A DNA stretch of 64,000 nucleotides, from assembly GCA_964343805.1 (NCBI GenBank), contig CAYFLR010000022.1:1-64000 (forward strand). The letters run 5' to 3'. The translations under genes were made by a program, and so were the position numbers. Under the pieces are notes generated by a model that was given only the letters and a program-made list of their open reading frames with translations, searched no databases and was not told where the DNA came from. This stretch comes from CAYFLR01 sp964343805. Its GTDB lineage: Bacteria; Bdellovibrionota_B; Oligoflexia; CAYFLR01. Below, piece by piece: positions 17,440 to 26,875 of the stretch (the stretch's first letter is position 1; each line of letters starts with the position of its first letter).

Positions 17440-18488
17440 TTAGCGAAATCGGACTCGTGGATCAACAGCGGCCACACAGAGGTCAGATAATAAGTTCCCA
17501 ATAAGTTTCAGCACACTTCCTATAACCAGGATACCTAACATTACAGGGTAATCCCTTTCAATCACGGAGGTGAAGCCTAACAAACCCAAGCCATCAATAT
17601 TAAAGATCTTTTCTATAATAAAAGATCCCATCAAGAAAATTGAGATATTGTTTCCAAAAGAGGTGGCCAAAGGAATAAGCGAGTTTCTTAAGGCGTGCTT
17701 AAAAATAGCTCCTTTGTAGCTAACACCTTTAGCTAAGGCGGTTTTGACAAAATCTGAAGACATATTCTCAATAACGGAGTTTTTCATTAAAATCGTCATG
17801 GAAGCAAAACTANNNNNNNNNNACTACCTATCATATAGGCAATAAGTGGAAGAACCGAGTGAGTAATAATGTCCCAGGCTTTTTCCCAAAAACTCTCCAT
17901 AAACTCAAAGTCATCTGAGACGAAGCCTCCCAAGGGAAATATATCTAACCAAGAAGAAAAGACCATCAATAAAACAATTCCAAATGCAAAGCCAGGAATA
18001 GCATAACCAGCAAAAATCATTACAGAAGTTACATTATCAATCACGGTTTTATGCTTAATAGCTTTCAGCACCCCGAGCGGGATGCATATGAGGTATACCA
18101 GGAGCATATTGATCACCCCATATTATGTAGAGACCGGGTGTTTATTCACCACCAGTTCGATCACCGGCATGGTGTATCTAAATGAGTCTCCTAAATCAAA
18201 TCGAAAAATACGAGAAATCCATCTAAGGTATTGAATATACCAAGGTTTATCAAAACCATAGAACTCTTTCATCACTTTTAGATCTTCTTCTGAAAGCTGG
18301 CTATCATGCATTTTACTTTTTGATCCACCGGCACTTCTAGCTCCACCTTCACCCTGTACAAAAGCACGAGTACGAAGCTGGTCAATAGGACCACCAGGAA
18401 CAAATTGAGTAATAACGAAAGATATAAAGGTAATACCAATGAACGTGGGCAATATCAAAAGAAGACGTCGTATTATATAGGTTCGCAT
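17440..18488 (-). pseudogene. yejB: Peptide ABC transporter permease YejB-like, interrupted by an in-frame TAA
   Basis: Three pieces align end to end with YejB. Residues 1-121 run to ...N-K-H-P-V-S-T. A TAA codon at 18123-18125 follows, and then in the same frame Y-G-V-I-N-M-L-L-V-Y-L-I-C-I-P-L-G and the rest. The stop replaces exactly one residue of a conserved stretch (PVSxxxG). A ten-N run at 17813-17822 further breaks the frame, but merging the shared TAGT ends restores I-G-S-F-A-S-M-T as in YejB. The remainder includes the EAA loop T-A-L-A-K-G-V and ends A-A-V-D-P-R-V-R-F. Either this is a genuine nonsense mutation disabling the importer, a readthrough site, or a base error. It is the first gene of the operon. 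Confidence 0.85.
17813..17822. other. Assembly gap (10 N) in yejB
   Basis: The two sides share TAGT on the coding strand. Merging them gives ATA-GGT-AGT-TTT-GCT-TCC-ATG, the expected YejB sequence, so no bases need be missing. Confidence 0.9.
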
Positions 18489-18543
18489 ACCCCCCCTTTA
18501 GCAACTAGAATCACTCCGACAAATCCAATTCCAAATCGCGGAC

Positions 18544-18572
18544 ATATTAAATATTTTGTATAACATTGTCAA
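18544..18572 (-). promoter_or_regulatory. Probable promoter of the Yej operon
   Basis: On the minus strand, TTGACA (18572-18567), a 17-base spacer and TAATAT (18549-18544) lie 56 bases upstream of the yejB ATG. This is a perfect -35 with a 4/6 -10. Confidence 0.55.
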
Positions 18573-18687
18573 ACTTTGAGTTCACACTTCCCTAATATTT
18601 ATTTATTTGTAATAATAAAAGATAAGGGGAAATACCAAAATATTAGTATATTCATTGATTTTAACCTTTCTCTAATCTGGGACGGGA

Positions 18688-21663
18688 ATGATGAGATTAT
18701 TAAAACTCACTATCATATTAATTTTACTCCATAATTGCGTAAGGGATCCATCTAACGACATTGAGTTTACTGATGAACCGGAAGTTGGGATCCCAGAATC
18801 GCCTGAGGATCCAACCTCTTCTCCGACTTCACCAGGGTCTCTCCACTATCCTCTTTCTGGTAAAAGTTACTCCCATTTAAGGCTACTTCGTGAGCAGATG
18901 ACGGAAGACTACTTCTTCTCTCCATCTAATTATAATGACAACCCTAAACTTTCTCATACCATCTGTAGTGAACAGCCCTACAAGGTTTTTCAGATTGGAA
19001 GTCAAGGAATCATTGTTACCACAGGTACTACAGACCAGGTAGGATCTTTTACAGGCTGGGTTCCTGAGGATAAAGAGGTATTGATTGAAATTCCAGAATG
19101 TGGATTGAAGTGTGTGGCAAAAGCAGGAGAATCGAACCTTATTTGTGATCCTTATATGGATGCGGTTATAAAATACTTTGAGCGTGAATTAGATCTCACT
19201 CTACTAGATAGCCAATTCGATAAAGTTCCTATAGCTAGTTTAATAACTGCCGCCACAATGATTTTAAAAATTGATACCTTCCAAAGGGCTGATTTTAGAT
19301 TTAGTTCCCATCTTGCTTTATGTAGAAAATCATCCGAAAATGATGACTGCACCCTCAAATTGATGGAAAACTCCTCCATTAAATCATTTCTTCATTTAAC
19401 TAAGGGCTTAATTATCCACGATAATATCGACCAACAAGGGATTCCCCTCCACCATGCCCGCGCCTATGAAGAAGTTTTTAATTTTGCCTATATGATTGAT
19501 ACCATAACCGCCTTAGGAATGAGCCTTAATATCACAGATGACCTCCTAAGGGATTTAAATGTTGAAACTTTTTCGCCATCCCTTCCAGTTAAAATTGCCG
19601 AGGATGCCAAGAACACCCTCCTTACAACCCTACAAGGAAATGAGGACAGCCTCTTCCATCATAGTCATGCTGAATGTGTCCAAATAATTAGAACAACCTC
19701 ACACAAAACAGAGCAGGTTTCCTATTTTTCACCCACAATAGATCCCGCTCTTCTCCTTCTGGATGCTACCGTGGCAAATATTTGCCCTAATTATACAAAG
19801 TTTCCCTATTGCAATGAAGAATTGGCAGACAGCAGTACATGCATCAGTAATTACTTAGTTTTTATGGATGATTATCCCCAGAGTTCCCCTCTTATCATCA
19901 CCTTGGGACTAGACAAACTCATCCATCTTACTGATTCTATGCAAAAAAGCACCCCCTCCAAGTTCTCACTCAAACAAATCCAGAGCCTAGGTAAGGAACT
20001 TTTTTCTCTACCAAATTTAAGCAGTGATGAGCTAGATGGTCTTTTAATAACTTTATCCAATTTTCCAACTTATCATCTCCTCAAAAATCAAACCGTGGAA
20101 ATCAACACGAGTATCAACGAAAATCCTCGAGGTCTCTCCTCTTTTGAAGTGGTGGCTCATACCATTCCATTTCCGGGAGAAGTAAAAAAGGTTCCTCTCT
20201 TCTGCGAAATTCCCGATTTAATGAATGGCCACCTTGGAAGTAATAGAATTTTTTGTACCCGTCCTGCAGATTATAGTTTCTCTTTTGATCAATACACCCT
20301 CATCAATGGCTCACCTCAGTCCTACATGCTTTCTTTTGACCAACTATCTTCTAAGCAAGGTATTTATAGGGTTCTTTATCCGAATGGTTTACCTGTTAAA
20401 GTTGAAGGACAGCTATTATTGGTACAAGAGATAAATCCAGCCCATTCCACTTGCAAGCAAGAGGAAAGCGAGCCCCTCTCCCATATGATGGAGATTCATG
20501 GGAAGCAAGGAATTGCAGTTTTTCAAAAAGTACTCATTATTTGTAAAGAGTTTAATTTTATAAATAAAGATAAAAACTATCGTTTGACTGCTGGCAACAA
20601 ATTGACCTCTTTGATCGAGGGGGAGCCCCATCAATTTTCCACTGTGGTATTACCTAGTATCGATCAAAAGCCCAGCCAACAGCAATTATGTATTTTTGAT
20701 CCCGGACAGGCGATGAAGAAAGGGGAAATTTTAGATGCCCAAATCGAATTAGTCTATTGCCATGAAGACCATCCACGTGACTTACTCTACTATCTCACCA
20801 CCTTTGGCAGCAGTGCAGAGGAAGATAAACTCCCCTTAATTCCCATCTCTTTTTTAAATCATCTCCCCATTTTCCGAGATAGTAGAAACCCTCATCCCAT
20901 ATTGCATGAAATTCCAGCACCAGAGATACTTAATAAAGTCCTTCAGCTTCCCATATCCTTTCTTACTAATCACCTTACTCCCACTCAATTAGAAGATATT
21001 CGAACTTTTCGTCATGAGGGAGTGAGCAGTATTCTTCATGAAAATAATCAAGACCTGGCCATTTTTTCTCCTTACTATGATGACTTTAATCAAGATCAGG
21101 AATGGAACTGTATGCAAATGGATGAAACTACAGATGGAGAGTACTCCTACCTCAGTCAGTTGACCTATTGCTCGCTGAAGAAAAGTAAAATGGAGCAAGT
21201 CTTCGCTATGCTTCCTCCCTCCGTAATTGGATTTTTTAATCAAAACCCTGATCTATTAGGTTTAAGCGGAACAGAAATCCCCCAACCCTTTCCAGATCCA
21301 GATGTAATAAATGAGTTTGGAGCCTATATTTTTAGTTGCCTTGATGGCAGCAGACCTTCAAAGATCAATTTAGATGATCTACAAGGGGCCGGACATACCT
21401 GCGGAGACACCTCCCAAACGATCCGAATTCGGAATATATATGCAAAGCCCAACACAACTTCGAGCTTATCCCCTAAAGCTTTACTTAGGCAATCCCTCTT
21501 TGCCTATAGGTTTCTTTCCTTTAATAAAGCCATTTTAGAAACTAAAAAGCAGTTTGCCCCTATAGACGCTATTGCTCTCTATGCCAGCTTTTTGAACCAA
21601 AATCGGATAGATGATTATAATTCTCAACTCTCACATTTTATTCAAAAGTTGTTTCCAAAATGA
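18688..21663 (+). CDS. Large Cys-rich exported protein, probable lipoprotein
   Basis: 991 residues; I do not recognise the family. The N-terminal hydrophobic stretch ends L-L-H-N-C near residue 17, a poor lipobox, followed by a Pro/Ser/Glu linker (residues 25-55). More than twenty cysteines are scattered through the mature part, often in pairs 10-20 residues apart (for example CGLKC, and CTRP about 18 residues after CEIP), as in a disulfide-rich periplasmic or surface protein. The gene starts a three-gene operon; its stop overlaps the next start by 4 bp (ATGA). Confidence 0.7.
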   Translation: MMRLLKLTIILILLHNCVRDPSNDIEFTDEPEVGIPESPEDPTSSPTSPGSLHYPLSGKSYSHLRLLREQMTEDYFFSPSNYNDNPKLSHTICSEQPYKVFQIGSQGIIVTTGTTDQVGSFTGWVPEDKEVLIEIPECGLKCVAKAGESNLICDPYMDAVIKYFERELDLTLLDSQFDKVPIASLITAATMILKIDTFQRADFRFSSHLALCRKSSENDDCTLKLMENSSIKSFLHLTKGLIIHDNIDQQGIPLHHARAYEEVFNFAYMIDTITALGMSLNITDDLLRDLNVETFSPSLPVKIAEDAKNTLLTTLQGNEDSLFHHSHAECVQIIRTTSHKTEQVSYFSPTIDPALLLLDATVANICPNYTKFPYCNEELADSSTCISNYLVFMDDYPQSSPLIITLGLDKLIHLTDSMQKSTPSKFSLKQIQSLGKELFSLPNLSSDELDGLLITLSNFPTYHLLKNQTVEINTSINENPRGLSSFEVVAHTIPFPGEVKKVPLFCEIPDLMNGHLGSNRIFCTRPADYSFSFDQYTLINGSPQSYMLSFDQLSSKQGIYRVLYPNGLPVKVEGQLLLVQEINPAHSTCKQEESEPLSHMMEIHGKQGIAVFQKVLIICKEFNFINKDKNYRLTAGNKLTSLIEGEPHQFSTVVLPSIDQKPSQQQLCIFDPGQAMKKGEILDAQIELVYCHEDHPRDLLYYLTTFGSSAEEDKLPLIPISFLNHLPIFRDSRNPHPILHEIPAPEILNKVLQLPISFLTNHLTPTQLEDIRTFRHEGVSSILHENNQDLAIFSPYYDDFNQDQEWNCMQMDETTDGEYSYLSQLTYCSLKKSKMEQVFAMLPPSVIGFFNQNPDLLGLSGTEIPQPFPDPDVINEFGAYIFSCLDGSRPSKINLDDLQGAGHTCGDTSQTIRIRNIYAKPNTTSSLSPKALLRQSLFAYRFLSFNKAILETKKQFAPIDAIALYASFLNQNRIDDYNSQLSHFIQKLFPK

Positions 21664-22469
21664 AGTATACAGCCTATTTTATATCTTTAATTTTACTTAT
21701 AATCTCCTGCTCTGATAACCCTCCTCTAGAACTATCCCCTTATAGTGTCAATTTAGAAGAGGATGAAATTGGTAAGCACTCTATCTCCAAAACCAACGCC
21801 ACCAAACGTGTTCTTACACCAAATAATTTTAAATTTGCCGTCATGGCAGGCACTAAAGATAATTATGATGTTTTAAAAGCCACTATTGATACTATTAACG
21901 AAAATCCAAATATTATGTTTGTTATTCACCTTGGAAATTTGGTGGAAAGTGGAATCAAGCAACAGTATCGGACCAATTTGAGACTTTTAAGTACTCTCCG
22001 AAGACCCTATTTCGTGGTAATGGGAATCGGTGAATATGGGAATAATGGCCAAGCCATATATCAACAAATGTTTGGGAGTGAAAATGATTTTATGGCCTAC
22101 GGCAATACCAAAATTATTTTCTTCGATAGCCTCTTTGACACAACTGAAACTCACAATATGAATGGAGAAGAAGACCTTATTTGGCTAGAGGGGGAACTTG
22201 CCGCTAGTGTCTCCTATAACAACATATTTGTATTTTCAAATCTCTCTCCCTTAAAAATGGAAGGAGATACTCTCAAAGATAACTTTCTTGCATCTCTTGA
22301 GAAATATGATGTCAAAGGAACATTTCATGGCAATAGCCAATACCTAGAGGAAACCACTAAGAAAAAAACCCGATTTTTTCATTTAGGGTTTGATGGTGCA
22401 GAGCCTTATTATTTACTCATTACGGTCAATGGGGCAGAATTTGAAGTATCGCAAAAGTTGGTTAAATAA
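21660..22469 (+). CDS. Lipoprotein with calcineurin-like phosphoesterase fold lacking metal ligands
   Basis: 269 residues with a clean lipobox (L-I-I-S-C). The order of conserved blocks follows metallophosphoesterases: FKFAVMAG, then V-I-H-L-G-N-L-V-E-S-G, then P-Y-F-V-V-M-G-I-G-E-Y, FMAYGNTKIIFFDS, and DLIWLEGELA. The normal metal ligands are gone: the DxH of block I is absent, GD is GN, GNH(E/D) is GIGE, and the C-terminal GHxH reads HGNSQ. It is therefore a probable pseudoenzyme with a binding or structural role on the periplasmic side. It is coupled to the Cys-rich protein upstream and overlaps the barrel gene downstream. Confidence 0.75.
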   Translation: MKYTAYFISLILLIISCSDNPPLELSPYSVNLEEDEIGKHSISKTNATKRVLTPNNFKFAVMAGTKDNYDVLKATIDTINENPNIMFVIHLGNLVESGIKQQYRTNLRLLSTLRRPYFVVMGIGEYGNNGQAIYQQMFGSENDFMAYGNTKIIFFDSLFDTTETHNMNGEEDLIWLEGELAASVSYNNIFVFSNLSPLKMEGDTLKDNFLASLEKYDVKGTFHGNSQYLEETTKKKTRFFHLGFDGAEPYYLLITVNGAEFEVSQKLVK

Positions 22470-23037
22470 AAAGTTCAAGCGTTGTTATGGATGGATGCTA
22501 TTACTCCCCTTCCTTCTCTGGGAAGGACAGGCTCAAGCAAAATTAGACCTAGAAAAGTTTCACCTGTTTGACCATGATTATAATCCCAATGGAGTCTTCA
22601 CCTCCATTGGAGGAACTAGCTTTATTGGATTTGGTGCGACCTACACTCCTTTAGGATATATATGGCAAATCGATGCCTCCATTGGTTACACTCCATTTAC
22701 ATTTATCCAAGTGGAGCTTTTTAACTACAGTATACAAAACTCTTTCAATCCTTGGAGAATTAACTGGGGTGAATCCTTTATAACTCCAGTCTGTTTAATA
22801 CTGGGTCTATCCAAAACAACCATTCTTGATAATGATTGGTTAGGTGGTTGGCTCTTTCATTATGCTCTTGGTACCAAATTAACCATGCCTTTTTACTTGG
22901 ATATCCCCTTTGCCGATATTGGCTTTCTCTTCTCCACCAACCACTACTATTTGGGTTTATTATTTAGCGATGCCCCCATCAATTTTTTGGAATTGGTGAA
23001 TTTTAGTCTCAACTTCACTTTTTACTTACCGGAATGA
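22429..23037 (+). CDS. Small exported beta-barrel-like protein
   Basis: About 202 residues. The start is uncertain: ATG 22429 lies inside the preceding gene in another frame (about 40 bp overlap), and no ATG, GTG or TTG occurs later in frame before the signal peptide core. The segment WMLLLPFLLWEGQAQA is a typical signal peptide with AQA cleavage. The mature part is aromatic and strand-rich (GYIWQIDASIGYTPFTF) and ends FSLNFTFYLPE. It is the last gene of the operon with two exported proteins. Its end overlaps the convergent GDPD gene. Confidence 0.65.
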   Translation: MGQNLKYRKSWLNKKFKRCYGWMLLLPFLLWEGQAQAKLDLEKFHLFDHDYNPNGVFTSIGGTSFIGFGATYTPLGYIWQIDASIGYTPFTFIQVELFNYSIQNSFNPWRINWGESFITPVCLILGLSKTTILDNDWLGGWLFHYALGTKLTMPFYLDIPFADIGFLFSTNHYYLGLLFSDAPINFLELVNFSLNFTFYLPE

Positions 23038-23825
23038 TTAGGGGGTAAGAGCCTATCGATTCGATCTGAAAAAATCAAAGTAAAACCCTGCTTTTTAATT
23101 TTGTTAAAAGAGCGTGGCCAATTGATAAATCCAACACCGTAGGGCAGATCCTTCTTTTTAAAATAGGGTATCCAATTAATAGGAAACCAGAAGTACCAGC
23201 CCAAAAGACCCACCCCCGGATATTGCCTAACATAAGAAATAGACTTCTTCGGAGATATTAAATAGACTGAGGCTAATTGAAGTTCGGGATATTGGGTTCG
23301 ATAAAACTCTAAACACTCTGTTTTAAGTGAAATCACAACACACTTTGCTAGCAATTTCCGTTTTGTTATTTGTTCATAAACGAGAGAGGCAAGGATCTCG
23401 TTTCTCTCTTTGGAGGTTTGTAGTTTATGTTCAATAAATAAAAGTGGGGCACTATCTTGATAACGGTCTAAAACTTCATGGAGAGAAGGAACAGCAGGAC
23501 ATTTTTCACGAAGCTCTTTATAGGTAAGTGATGACAATTCACCCTGCAAATTATGAACTCTCCTTAAGTTAGGGTCATGGTGAACCATAGCCACTTCATC
23601 TTTGGTCAATTGAAGATCAAATTCAATCCCTGCGGAGCGCGATAAAGCCATATCGAATGCGGGAATGGTATTTTCCTTCAGCTCCGGATGGCCCATCACT
23701 CCTCTATGACCTATTAAGGAAACCCCCTCGCTATCCATTTGGCAATTGATGCCACAAATACCTAAAAACTCTTCATAGATGAAATCAAAAACCCTTTTTA
23801 AAAAGTGCAGGAGAATCGGCTTCAA
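23022..23825 (-). CDS. Glycerophosphodiester phosphodiesterase
   Basis: 267 residues. The catalytic blocks of the GDPD family are intact: GHRG near residue 38, the ENT motif, E-F-D metal ligands in IEFDLQLTKD, and the second histidine in VHHDPNLRR. It hydrolyses glycerophosphodiesters to glycerol-3-phosphate and an alcohol. No clear signal peptide is present, so it is likely cytoplasmic (UgpQ-like). The start is TTG with AAGGA nine bases upstream; an ATG 29 codons later lacks a ribosome site. Confidence 0.9.
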   Translation of the reverse strand: MKPILLHFLKRVFDFIYEEFLGICGINCQMDSEGVSLIGHRGVMGHPELKENTIPAFDMALSRSAGIEFDLQLTKDEVAMVHHDPNLRRVHNLQGELSSLTYKELREKCPAVPSLHEVLDRYQDSAPLLFIEHKLQTSKERNEILASLVYEQITKRKLLAKCVVISLKTECLEFYRTQYPELQLASVYLISPKKSISYVRQYPGVGLLGWYFWFPINWIPYFKKKDLPYGVGFINWPRSFNKIKKQGFTLIFSDRIDRLLPPNHSGK

Positions 23826-23848
23826 AATAATTATTCCTTGGATTTCAA

Positions 23849-25513
23849 TCAGTACTTAAAGAAACTGCCACCAATAAATTCTCTTAAGATTGAGGTTCCC
23901 GGAATCTCATGGATTTGGGTAATAGGTAGGAAGTAATCTAAAAAGCGAATCAACCGACTCGCCTCTGGAAAGTTTTCTTCATCATAGGGACTAATTGACT
24001 GCAAGGCGGGCTCAGCATACATTTTTAATACGGCATATTCATAAGGCAAGGCCGAATTAAACATCACATCGGCACTCTCCTGAAAGGGAAAAATATTCCG
24101 ATATTCCCCTCTCCTGACATTATGCCATAACTTAAGAGTTTCAGATGCGGAGGTCCCTCGGTATCGATAATCCCTTACAATTCTTCTCAGAATACGAGTA
24201 TCACGGGTGTGAATTCGGTTTAAAGGATCTAAATCAAGTTGAGTGAGGGTATTCACAAATACCTTGAATTTATAAGCTGCTGGAACATTTTTGGTCAGTT
24301 GTTCATTCAAACCGTGAATCCCTTCAATTACCAGGATATCATTCTCTTCCAGTCGCATTTTATTTTTGGAAATAAGGCTTTTACCCTTTTTAAAATCGTA
24401 CTTAGGTAGAGCCACCTCATTCCCTTTTAAAAGAGAATTCAATTGATCATTTAACAGATCTAATTGAAGACAATCAATATTCTCAAAGTCAAAATTGCCC
24501 TCCTCATCCCTTGGAGATTTCTCCCGATCACAAAAATAGTTATCCAAAGAAAGAACTTTAGGTTTATAGCCATTGATTCTTAAATGAAGGCTCATCCTTT
24601 TTGAAAAGGTGGTTTTTCCTGCAGAGGAAGGCCCTGCTATCAAAAGAACTCGCACCCCTCCTCGAATGGCAATTTCATCTGCAATGGCAGCAATCTTTTT
24701 TTCATGAAAGCCCTCAGAAAGCTGAATAAGCTCTCCGACCTTTTCATCTCCTGTCACAATGCGATCATTTAAGTCTCCGACATATTTCACTCCCATAATT
24801 TGAGCCCATTTTTTTTGCTCTAAAAAAATGCGTGCTGTTTTGGGCTGAGGCTGATACTTTGGCATTTTACCGGTCTTCTGATCGGGTATAATCAGAATAA
24901 AACCATCTCCCTTTTTCCTCAAATCAAACTGACTTAAGTAGGAAGAAGAGGGAACCATGTAACCATAAAAATAATTAATTTGATCATTCATACTGTAGAT
25001 ATTGACGGTGTGCTTTTTTCTATATTTTAAAAGGGCCACCTTTTCACCCAGCTCTACCTCTTCAAATTTCTTTAATGCAGCTGTTTTCTCCAGTTTTTCT
25101 TTAAGAATGGGAATATCTTTCTTATAAAGCTCCACCATTTGGGCTTGAATTTTGATGAGATCCTCACCAGTAGGGATATAGTCATCTATTTCACAATAAA
25201 CCCCTGAAGCAATAGAATGATAGACCTTTAATTTACGACCATCGAGGACATTATTGATGCTGACGGCTAGTAAAAAAATCACACCTCTTTCATAAATACG
25301 GATTCCATCTTGACTGGAAAGATCGACAAATTCAAGCTCTCCACAGCCTTTCACCTCTTTGAAAAGTTCGAATAGTTTGGTACCACAGCGAACGGCCACA
25401 ATTGCTGATTGGAAAGAGGGTTGATATTTTTTGGCAAGTTCTAAATAGGTGGTTCCTTTGGGAACAGTTATTTTTTCGTCGCAATTTTTAATATAGATTT
25501 CATACTCACTCAC
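23849..25513 (-). CDS. TGS-domain nucleoside (uridine-type) kinase
   Basis: 554 residues. An N-terminal TGS domain (residues 1-65, with T-V-P-K-G-T-T-Y-L-E-L-A) and a threonyl-tRNA-synthetase-second-domain-like part precede a P-loop kinase domain from about residue 285: Walker A L-I-A-G-P-S-S-A-G-K-T-T-F, S-L-D-N-Y-F, P-K-Y-D-F and I-E-G-I-H-G-L. This is the known TGS-uridine-kinase architecture, presumed to phosphorylate a pyrimidine nucleoside; the true substrate is unsettled. The start overlaps the NlpC/P60 stop by 4 bp, so the two are cotranscribed. Confidence 0.9.
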   Translation of the reverse strand: MSEYEIYIKNCDEKITVPKGTTYLELAKKYQPSFQSAIVAVRCGTKLFELFKEVKGCGELEFVDLSSQDGIRIYERGVIFLLAVSINNVLDGRKLKVYHSIASGVYCEIDDYIPTGEDLIKIQAQMVELYKKDIPILKEKLEKTAALKKFEEVELGEKVALLKYRKKHTVNIYSMNDQINYFYGYMVPSSSYLSQFDLRKKGDGFILIIPDQKTGKMPKYQPQPKTARIFLEQKKWAQIMGVKYVGDLNDRIVTGDEKVGELIQLSEGFHEKKIAAIADEIAIRGGVRVLLIAGPSSAGKTTFSKRMSLHLRINGYKPKVLSLDNYFCDREKSPRDEEGNFDFENIDCLQLDLLNDQLNSLLKGNEVALPKYDFKKGKSLISKNKMRLEENDILVIEGIHGLNEQLTKNVPAAYKFKVFVNTLTQLDLDPLNRIHTRDTRILRRIVRDYRYRGTSASETLKLWHNVRRGEYRNIFPFQESADVMFNSALPYEYAVLKMYAEPALQSISPYDEENFPEASRLIRFLDYFLPITQIHEIPGTSILREFIGGSFFKY

Positions 25514-25989
25514 AAAAGCCTCCGGTGTCTACGAATTCCAAGTATCCGCTTAAAAAAGTAGGGTTTAGAAAGGCGATCCACAATCACTCCTTTAGTAAAA
25601 GAAGCGTGGATAAAGTAGTCCTTTCCTAGGTATATTCCCACATGATCTATTTTTTTGCTAGCCGGTTTTTTCATTGAGAAGAAGATGAGATCACCTGGTT
25701 GCACCGCTTTGGGTTTAACGTAACCTGTCTTCCTAAACATTTCTCTAGAGACCCGAGGCAGATCCAGACTCTCTTTTTTATAAACATACTTAACAAACCC
25801 AGAACAATCAAAGCCCTTACGTGGGGTGGCCCCCCCCCATACATAAGGGATAGAGATAAAGTCTAAACTGCTGCGAATTATGTTTTTTTGAATAGAACCG
25901 ACACTCCTCTCCTTTACTGCTTGCAAGGGAAGGGGAAGAAAAAACAAGACGATTCCTAGTATGAGGGTCTTAAAATAGAGAGTTTTCAT
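25510..25989 (-). CDS. NlpC/P60 peptidoglycan endopeptidase
   Basis: 159 residues, signal peptide ending near LPLQA. The catalytic triad is Cys62 (in FDCSGF), His116 (in IDHVGIY) and His128 (in FIHAS). The VWGG motif precedes the Cys as in the family. It cleaves gamma-D-Glu/diaminopimelate bonds in cell-wall peptides in the periplasm. The protein is the bare catalytic domain without a targeting module. It is translationally coupled to the TGS kinase. Confidence 0.92.
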   Translation of the reverse strand: MKTLYFKTLILGIVLFFLPLPLQAVKERSVGSIQKNIIRSSLDFISIPYVWGGATPRKGFDCSGFVKYVYKKESLDLPRVSREMFRKTGYVKPKAVQPGDLIFFSMKKPASKKIDHVGIYLGKDYFIHASFTKGVIVDRLSKPYFFKRILGIRRHRRLL

Positions 25990-26069
25990 TGCCTTCCTTT
26001 TATCAGGATCTTAAGAATTTTGGCTCAGGTAAAGTTATTATGATATTATACCATATAAAAGGAGATGAA

Positions 26070-26816
26070 ATGATGATGAAAGCCTCTTATCTAATTCTTC
26101 TAGTTATTCTGTTAAACGTTTCTGTGTTTGCGAAACCCAGCCTTAAAAATCAAAGTAAGTGGAGTAACAAACAGAAGGATGAATTTATTAAATATGCTCT
26201 GCAGGGAAGCCCCTCCCCCAGCAGTAAAAAAATTAAGGTTTTAAAGGAGAATTCTACCCATAGTGATCAGTCAACAACTTGGAGTGGGGATTCTGGTAAG
26301 TTCATGTCCTTATCTTATCATGGGGGATATACCTTTGCTGAAGACCCTCTAGATTATTCACAGTATGAGCATGGTGCCACCCTATTAGCAGGAGACCACC
26401 TCTTTTCATGGGTAAGAATTGCTAGTGGTATCCGCTATTTCAAAGTTAATGGCCAAATAAATAATAGGGTGGACTACTCTCTAAATAAACTGGTAGTGCC
26501 CTTTCAAGGAGAACTGGCTCTCATACCTTTAGGTTTTCCACATACAGAGTATCTATTACTTAAGGTAGGCATTGCAATTAACTACTTATGGGCAAATCAG
26601 GAAGGAGAAGAGCTATTAAGAGATGTTACTCAGGTAAAATATGATCCAAGTCTTGGCTTTTCAAGTGAATGGCTAACATCCATAGGTTATGAATGGCAGC
26701 TTGGTGAAAACTTCTGGCGTATTCACCTAACCCTGGATGCCCACTTTCCACTAAAATCATTGAGTTCCAATTCAGTGAGTCTATATTCATCTCTCGGAAC
26801 ATCATATGTTTTTTAA
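26070..26816 (+). CDS. Exported barrel-like protein
   Basis: 248 residues from the ATG at 26070, which has AAAGGAG five bases upstream; an open frame back to 25989 lacks a ribosome site and adds 27 residues before the signal peptide. Signal peptide MMMKASYLILLVILLNVSVFA, then a basic region and a strand-rich domain ending in ...SSLGTSYVF with a C-terminal Phe, as in outer-membrane barrels. The family is not recognised. It is divergent from the NlpC/P60 gene and apparently monocistronic. Confidence 0.7.
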   Translation: MMMKASYLILLVILLNVSVFAKPSLKNQSKWSNKQKDEFIKYALQGSPSPSSKKIKVLKENSTHSDQSTTWSGDSGKFMSLSYHGGYTFAEDPLDYSQYEHGATLLAGDHLFSWVRIASGIRYFKVNGQINNRVDYSLNKLVVPFQGELALIPLGFPHTEYLLLKVGIAINYLWANQEGEELLRDVTQVKYDPSLGFSSEWLTSIGYEWQLGENFWRIHLTLDAHFPLKSLSSNSVSLYSSLGTSYVF

Positions 26817-26875
26817 GTCTCTCCCCTTCTATTTCCCTGGGTTTTATTAAATAGGAAATAAAGTGATCGAAACAA

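Noticed and set aside
17796..18116. Separate small membrane protein gene starting at GTG 18116
   Set aside because: It aligns as the middle of YejB and is in frame with the upstream piece; it is a fragment, not an independent gene.
18489..18687. Small RNA or extra gene between the divergent operons
   Set aside because: AT-rich, contains the yej promoter, but no open frame or hairpin with T-tract was seen.
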